DNA of 8,881 nucleotides, taken from the NCBI GenBank assembly GCA_021163585.1, contig JAGGTW010000034.1:1-8881 (forward strand). The letters are read 5' to 3'. A program made the position numbers and the translations under genes. The notes under the pieces are model-generated. The model worked only from the letters and a program-made list of their open reading frames with translations. It was not told where the DNA came from and searched no databases. This document shows, in pieces, positions 6,106-8,881 of the stretch; the stretch's first letter is position 1; each line of letters starts with the position of its first letter. This stretch comes from Desulfurococcales archaeon (lineage in GTDB: Archaea > Thermoproteota > Thermoprotei_A > Sulfolobales > NBVN01).

Positions 6106-6260
6106 GAGTCTAAGACTAAATATACTGCTATACTGCTATTAAGGTAACTATTGAATATAGGGAAAAGCTTCAAAGACTTGCTAAGCTCACAGGCAATAAG
6201 AGTTTAGCTGATGCTCCAGATATTATTCATGTTTATCTTAACTATAAGTCACTACAATGA
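6106..6260 (+). pseudogene. Ribbon-helix-helix antitoxin-like remnant
   Basis: The segment 6138-6260 encodes IKVTIEYREKLQRLAKLTG, followed by NKSLADAP and VYLNYKSLQ and a stop, the strand-helix-helix pattern of small RHH DNA-binding proteins such as VapB-type antitoxins. No ATG, GTG or TTG precedes it in frame. Two exact copies of TATACTGC stand in tandem at 6121-6128 and 6129-6136; taking out one copy extends the frame upstream to read ESKTKYTAIKV, a natural-looking RHH N-terminus, until a TAG at 6103. So an 8-base duplication probably broke the gene, and the start codon is also missing. No toxin partner is visible; the next gene downstream is on the other strand. Confidence 0.5.
6121..6136. 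repeat. 8-bp tandem duplication
   Basis: TATACTGC occurs twice without a gap. It shifts the frame of the RHH-like remnant by two bases, consistent with replication slippage. Confidence 0.8.
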
Positions 6261-6282
6261 TAAAACATTAATAACATGTTAT

Positions 6283-7038
6283 TCATAGAGATGATAATAT
6301 GTCGGTACCTGCACCCGATTCTGCAGGTGTTTTTACTCTATTAGCTATGAAGTCAAGTCCCAGTGACTCAAGAATTAGTCTAAGAACTTCTTTGCCCCTC
6401 ATTAAATGACCTCTTAAGCACGTGACAGGTATCTTAAGAGCTGTGTTTAGTACTTCATCAGTAAGGTAGGGAGCGATGACCTCGATCCCTAAACAATTAC
6501 TGATCACTAGCTCCGGATAGCGGCCATGAAAAGCATATTTAAGTACTAATTTCTCTAGCTCATCACTATGCTTGTAGATCATGAATCGATACCCTATAAA
6601 CACTTCATCACCTCCTGAACCTGTATACACACATCTACATCCATCATTCACTGCCTTCTCAAGTACTGAGTAAAATATTAAGTCGTTCCTTAATTCTATG
6701 ACATCGTCAGTAACATTAACACACTTCTTAATGAAGTTGATCTTCCTTCTTATATATTCATTATTTATAGCTATGTAGTTTACCTTAATACCAAGTAACT
6801 TCTCCAAACGATTTACATAGGGTAAATCCCTAGGTATTCCGTTAGCATAGAATGATGTGTATGCTTTTAACTCAAACCCCAAGTACTTGGCTAAGGCAGC
6901 TATTACCGCCGTATCTATACCAGCACTTAACGCTATACATTCACACCTAGTTTTCAGTAACACATTAATTAATGCTTTACGTAGTAAGTACGCAAATACC
7001 TTGCACGGCATTCTATACTTAATGCTGATCGAACTCAT
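6283..7038 (-). CDS. Stand-alone asparagine-synthase-like PP-loop protein (no glutaminase domain)
   Basis: A 251-residue protein equivalent to the C-terminal half of AsnB. The ATP site is LSAGIDT at 37-43, a variant of SGGxDS with Ala and Thr changes. GSGGDEVFIGY at 140-150 matches the AsnB GDGADExFxGY motif, and the end has RVKTPAESGAG, like the KTAAQYGSG motif of archaeal members. The N-terminal Ntn glutaminase domain is absent, so it would use free ammonia or another nucleophile, or depend on a partner. The acid it amidates is unknown; asparagine is only one possibility. The ATG at 7038 overlaps the stop of dph6 by one base, so both are read from one mRNA. The pairing with another PP-loop ammonia ligase suggests a related amidation role. 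Codons are more A/T-rich than in the genes before 5800. Confidence 0.82.
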   Translation of the reverse strand: MSSISIKYRMPCKVFAYLLRKALINVLLKTRCECIALSAGIDTAVIAALAKYLGFELKAYTSFYANGIPRDLPYVNRLEKLLGIKVNYIAINNEYIRRKINFIKKCVNVTDDVIELRNDLIFYSVLEKAVNDGCRCVYTGSGGDEVFIGYRFMIYKHSDELEKLVLKYAFHGRYPELVISNCLGIEVIAPYLTDEVLNTALKIPVTCLRGHLMRGKEVLRLILESLGLDFIANRVKTPAESGAGTDILSSL

Positions 7039-7658
7039 TATATCACCCTAGCGATGACGTAATCACCGTACTCTCTAGCTCTTAATACTTCATAAGCGAT
7101 CTTACTACTGTGAAGAGGGCTATCAATAACTAATGTATGGTACTCCCCATTTTCACCTAGTGGGTCCATACCTAAGCTCTTAACGTGTTCAATAAGTGAA
7201 TCAATAATACTAATATATATCTCGCGACCTAACCACTTACGTAACCTTCTATCACAACCTATCATTAAGACCTTAAAACCCTCACTAAATATTTCATACA
7301 TGAGCTCTTTACCATCTAAGCCCCATAAAGGCTCCCTGAGGCTAGCACCAACTTCTTTAGCTATTGACTCCATATATCTTAAATGATCCTCTATATAAAC
7401 ATCACCAGCAACTACTTCATCAACTCCTAACTTCTTAAGTAAATTAACAGTTTCTTCCCATTCCTTACCTCTGCTTAACTTAGCAGTAATTACGGGTATT
7501 CCGGTATTAAGTAGTGTTTCTATACTCTTACCTAAATTTAGTAAGTGAGGACTCGGTCTAGGGAAGTCATAGATTAGCATGATACCTAAGTCTATAGGCC
7601 AAGACTTAAAAGCCGCATAAAGTGAGTCCTTACCACCTGATAGCATAGCTACGCGCAT
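7038..7658 (-). CDS. dph6: Diphthine-ammonia ligase, Dph6 family
   Basis: A 206-residue N-type PP-loop ATPase that performs the last step of diphthamide formation on translation factor EF-2, amidating diphthine with ATP and ammonia. SGGKDS is at 7-12, directly after the start, as is typical. The signature GENGEYHT lies near 168-175, followed by LVIDSPL. The length fits archaeal single-domain Dph6, which lacks the extra domains of the eukaryotic enzyme. The ATG at 7658 is preceded by GATGAGG about 10 bases upstream and by a TATA box. It is the first gene of an operon with the AsnB-like gene, joined by a one-base TAATG overlap, and is divergent from cobT. Related proteins of the same family have been tied to other amidations, so the role is well supported but not proved. 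Confidence 0.88.
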   Translation of the reverse strand: MRVAMLSGGKDSLYAAFKSWPIDLGIMLIYDFPRPSPHLLNLGKSIETLLNTGIPVITAKLSRGKEWEETVNLLKKLGVDEVVAGDVYIEDHLRYMESIAKEVGASLREPLWGLDGKELMYEIFSEGFKVLMIGCDRRLRKWLGREIYISIIDSLIEHVKSLGMDPLGENGEYHTLVIDSPLHSSKIAYEVLRAREYGDYVIARVI

Positions 7659-7690
7659 ACTTACAGCCTCATCAATTATTCAAGGATAAA

Positions 7691-7699
7691 CATTTATAG
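7691..7699. promoter_or_regulatory. Shared TATA element between dph6 and cobT
   Basis: The sequence CATTTATAG reads TTTATA on the plus strand and CTATAAATG on the minus strand. On the minus strand it predicts transcription near 7669, 11 bases before the dph6 ATG at 7658. On the plus strand it predicts transcription near 7721, next to the expected start of cobT. One element could therefore serve both directions. Confidence 0.45.
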
Positions 7700-7731
7700 T
7701 CATTTGGATAGGGTATCCAGGTGGTAGTACG

Positions 7732-8850
7732 GTAAGAGATCTAATCCTTACATATAGACCTAGCGAAGCTACGAAATTTATTGAAGACATCAAGGGTTCT
7801 AAGGCTATAGCCCTCTACGTCATAGGTTCAACATTAACATCAACGATACCCGGCATTAGCATTGCTGGTGCATCACCTGAGGCAACACTATATACGCCAG
7901 CACTTGATGTTGAGTACGTAGTTACTGGTAAGCCATTAAGTACGGACGTCATACCTGTAACACCTGAAGGAATGCCTACGCCAGCAATCATAACGAGGGC
8001 ATCGTTAAAGTTAATGAACGTACCTTACCTAGTAGTGAATGCTGGTTCATACTTAGAGCCTAAGATACCATATGTAGCTCTACCCTCAAGATGTGTTGGA
8101 GGATTAATCAAAGAGTGTAGAGGCCTACCTAAAGGGGTAGCTAGCAAGTTATTTAAGGAATCTGAGAGTTTAGGTGAATTAATTTCTAAAAATGTAGATG
8201 TTGTTATCATTGGGGAGAGTATCCCAGGAGGTACTACAACAGCTCTAGGTATACTGGCAGGTCTAGGTTACGAAGCTTGGAGCCTAGTGAGTAGCAGTGG
8301 CCCTAAAAATCCGCATGAACTTAAGGAAATGGTTGTTAAAGAGGGTCTTGAAATCCTCAGAAGGAAACATGCTAGAAGTAATGTCTTCGATGTCATTGAG
8401 TGCTTAGGGGATCCAGTACATATCAGTATTGCTGGCTTAGTTAATGGGGTGATTAGTAATGACGCTAAGATAATTCTAGCTGGAGGGACGCAAATGAGTG
8501 CCGTACTAGCTATTCTTAAGTCATTAAATACTAAGCTAAACAATAGATTAGTCGTAGGTACTACTAAGTGGATTGTTAATGATGTCACATCAAACATAGT
8601 TAAATTAATCTCAATAACATGTGATGTACCCATAATTGCATTTAATTTTGATTTCTCAACATCAAATTATGATGGTCTTAAGTACTATGAGAGAGGTTAT
8701 GTAAAAGAGGGCGTTGGTGCTGGAGGTACAGCTATCGCTGCATCCGTAATTAACGACATTAGCGCTGAAGATATCACCAAGGAGGTTCATGAAGAGTACT
8801 CGAGACTTCTAAGTATGGGTGAACTACATGGTAAAGGTAAGCCTCACTGA
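7732..8850 (+). CDS. cobT: Archaeal CobT (UPF0284), nicotinate-nucleotide:base phosphoribosyltransferase; start unclear
   Basis: Makes the alpha-ribazole phosphate of the cobamide lower ligand from nicotinate mononucleotide and a base. The protein matches the archaeal family from its first strand: RPSEATKFIEDIKGS, IPGISIAGASPE and TPALDVEYVVTG, then GESIPGGTTTALG, ILAGGTQMSAV and YVKEGVGAGG. The homology begins at about 7741, so the ATG at 7972 would lose nearly 80 conserved residues and is internal. Yet between the upstream stop at 7687-7689 and 7972 there is no in-frame ATG, GTG or TTG. A GTG at 7721 sits at the predicted transcription start but one frame off; one missing base around 7730 would connect it (GTG GTA GTA CGn GTA AGA). 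I give 7732 (GTA) as the approximate coding start. Either a rare start codon, a real frameshift or a sequence error is involved. The remainder is intact, about 370 residues. Confidence 0.85.
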   Translation, partial: VRDLILTYRPSEATKFIEDIKGSKAIALYVIGSTLTSTIPGISIAGASPEATLYTPALDVEYVVTGKPLSTDVIPVTPEGMPTPAIITRASLKLMNVPYLVVNAGSYLEPKIPYVALPSRCVGGLIKECRGLPKGVASKLFKESESLGELISKNVDVVIIGESIPGGTTTALGILAGLGYEAWSLVSSSGPKNPHELKEMVVKEGLEILRRKHARSNVFDVIECLGDPVHISIAGLVNGVISNDAKIILAGGTQMSAVLAILKSLNTKLNNRLVVGTTKWIVNDVTSNIVKLISITCDVPIIAFNFDFSTSNYDGLKYYERGYVKEGVGAGGTAIAASVINDISAEDITKEVHEEYSRLLSMGELHGKGKPH

Positions 8851-8881
8851 TGATTCACTAATTATAGAGCTTGAGGGTAAA
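8828..8881 (+). CDS. Start of a further gene, truncated by the window end
   Basis: An ATG at 8828 inside the 3' end of cobT opens a frame that stays open to the window edge (MVKVSLTDDSLIIELEGK, 18 codons). It overlaps cobT by 23 bases. Strand-like alternation of hydrophobic and charged residues suggests a real protein, and the overlap suggests the same operon as cobT. Eighteen residues are too few to name a family. Confidence 0.45.
   Translation, partial: MVKVSLTDDSLIIELEGK

Noticed and set aside
8025..8633. Minus-strand open frames within cobT
   Set aside because: They mirror the strongly conserved CobT frame and have no recognisable content of their own; the same holds for the minus-strand frames within mtrH at 4970-5776.
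7972..8850. CobT starting at the ATG at 7972
   Set aside because: Conserved CobT sequence continues upstream in the same frame for nearly 80 residues, so this ATG is internal.

Overview
The window reads as chromosomal DNA from a thermophilic archaeon, most likely of the Thermoproteota (crenarchaeal) side. The evidence is the set of archaeal-type families: archaeal CobT, Dph6, His-type Thi4, MtrH, and a TtuA/NcsA thiolase with its -GlyGly sulfur carrier. Other signs are TTG and GTG starts, very short leaders behind TATA boxes, and tight overlapping operons. The species cannot be fixed from the sequence alone.

Layout. (1) 1-528 (+) is the 3' part of an AHL-lactonase-like metallo-beta-lactamase. 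It converges on a minus-strand operon (1675 to 532) that encodes a ubiquitin-fold sulfur carrier ending in Gly-Gly and the tRNA 2-thiouridine synthase it should serve. (2) 1875-3359 (-) is a stretch of broken genes: the C-terminal TOBE piece of an ABC ATPase, a frameshifted and truncated ABC permease of the molybdate/tungstate/sulfate type, and a frameshifted and truncated thi4. The pieces are joined at what look like deletion junctions. (3) 3655-4508 (+) holds a small helical protein overlapping a nucleotidyltransferase-fold protein, a possible toxin-antitoxin-like pair. (4) 4521-4751 (-) is an orphan 76-residue protein, divergent from (5) 4857-5801 (+), an MtrH-family methyltransferase. An 18-bp palindrome lies between their starts. 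(6) 5802-6282 has no intact gene. It contains the remnant of a ribbon-helix-helix antitoxin-like gene interrupted by an 8-bp tandem duplication. (7) 7658 to 6283 (-) is a two-gene operon of PP-loop ATPases: Dph6 (diphthamide synthesis) and a stand-alone asparagine-synthase-like domain with no glutaminase half. (8) About 7732-8850 (+) is archaeal CobT (nucleotide loop of cobamides), divergent from dph6 and lacking a normal in-frame start codon. A further gene begins inside its 3' end at 8828 and leaves the window.

How the genes fit together. Two units serve translation: tRNA thiolation and EF-2 diphthamide. Three separate PP-loop ATPases occur within 9 kb. MtrH transfers methyl groups between tetrahydropterin and a corrinoid, and CobT helps build the corrinoid, so the two are compatible in metabolism though not in one operon. 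The thi4/ABC segment looks like decayed cofactor or oxyanion metabolism. Several breaks are single-base frameshifts (thi4, permease, possibly cobT), so sequencing or assembly error must be considered, but the missing protein ends at the two gene junctions are not explained by point errors. I see no rRNA, tRNA, CRISPR array or intact mobile element. I found no clearly new multi-gene system. The best leads are the solitary MtrH, the glutaminase-less AsnB-like/Dph6 operon, the nucleotidyltransferase pair and the palindrome between divergent genes.
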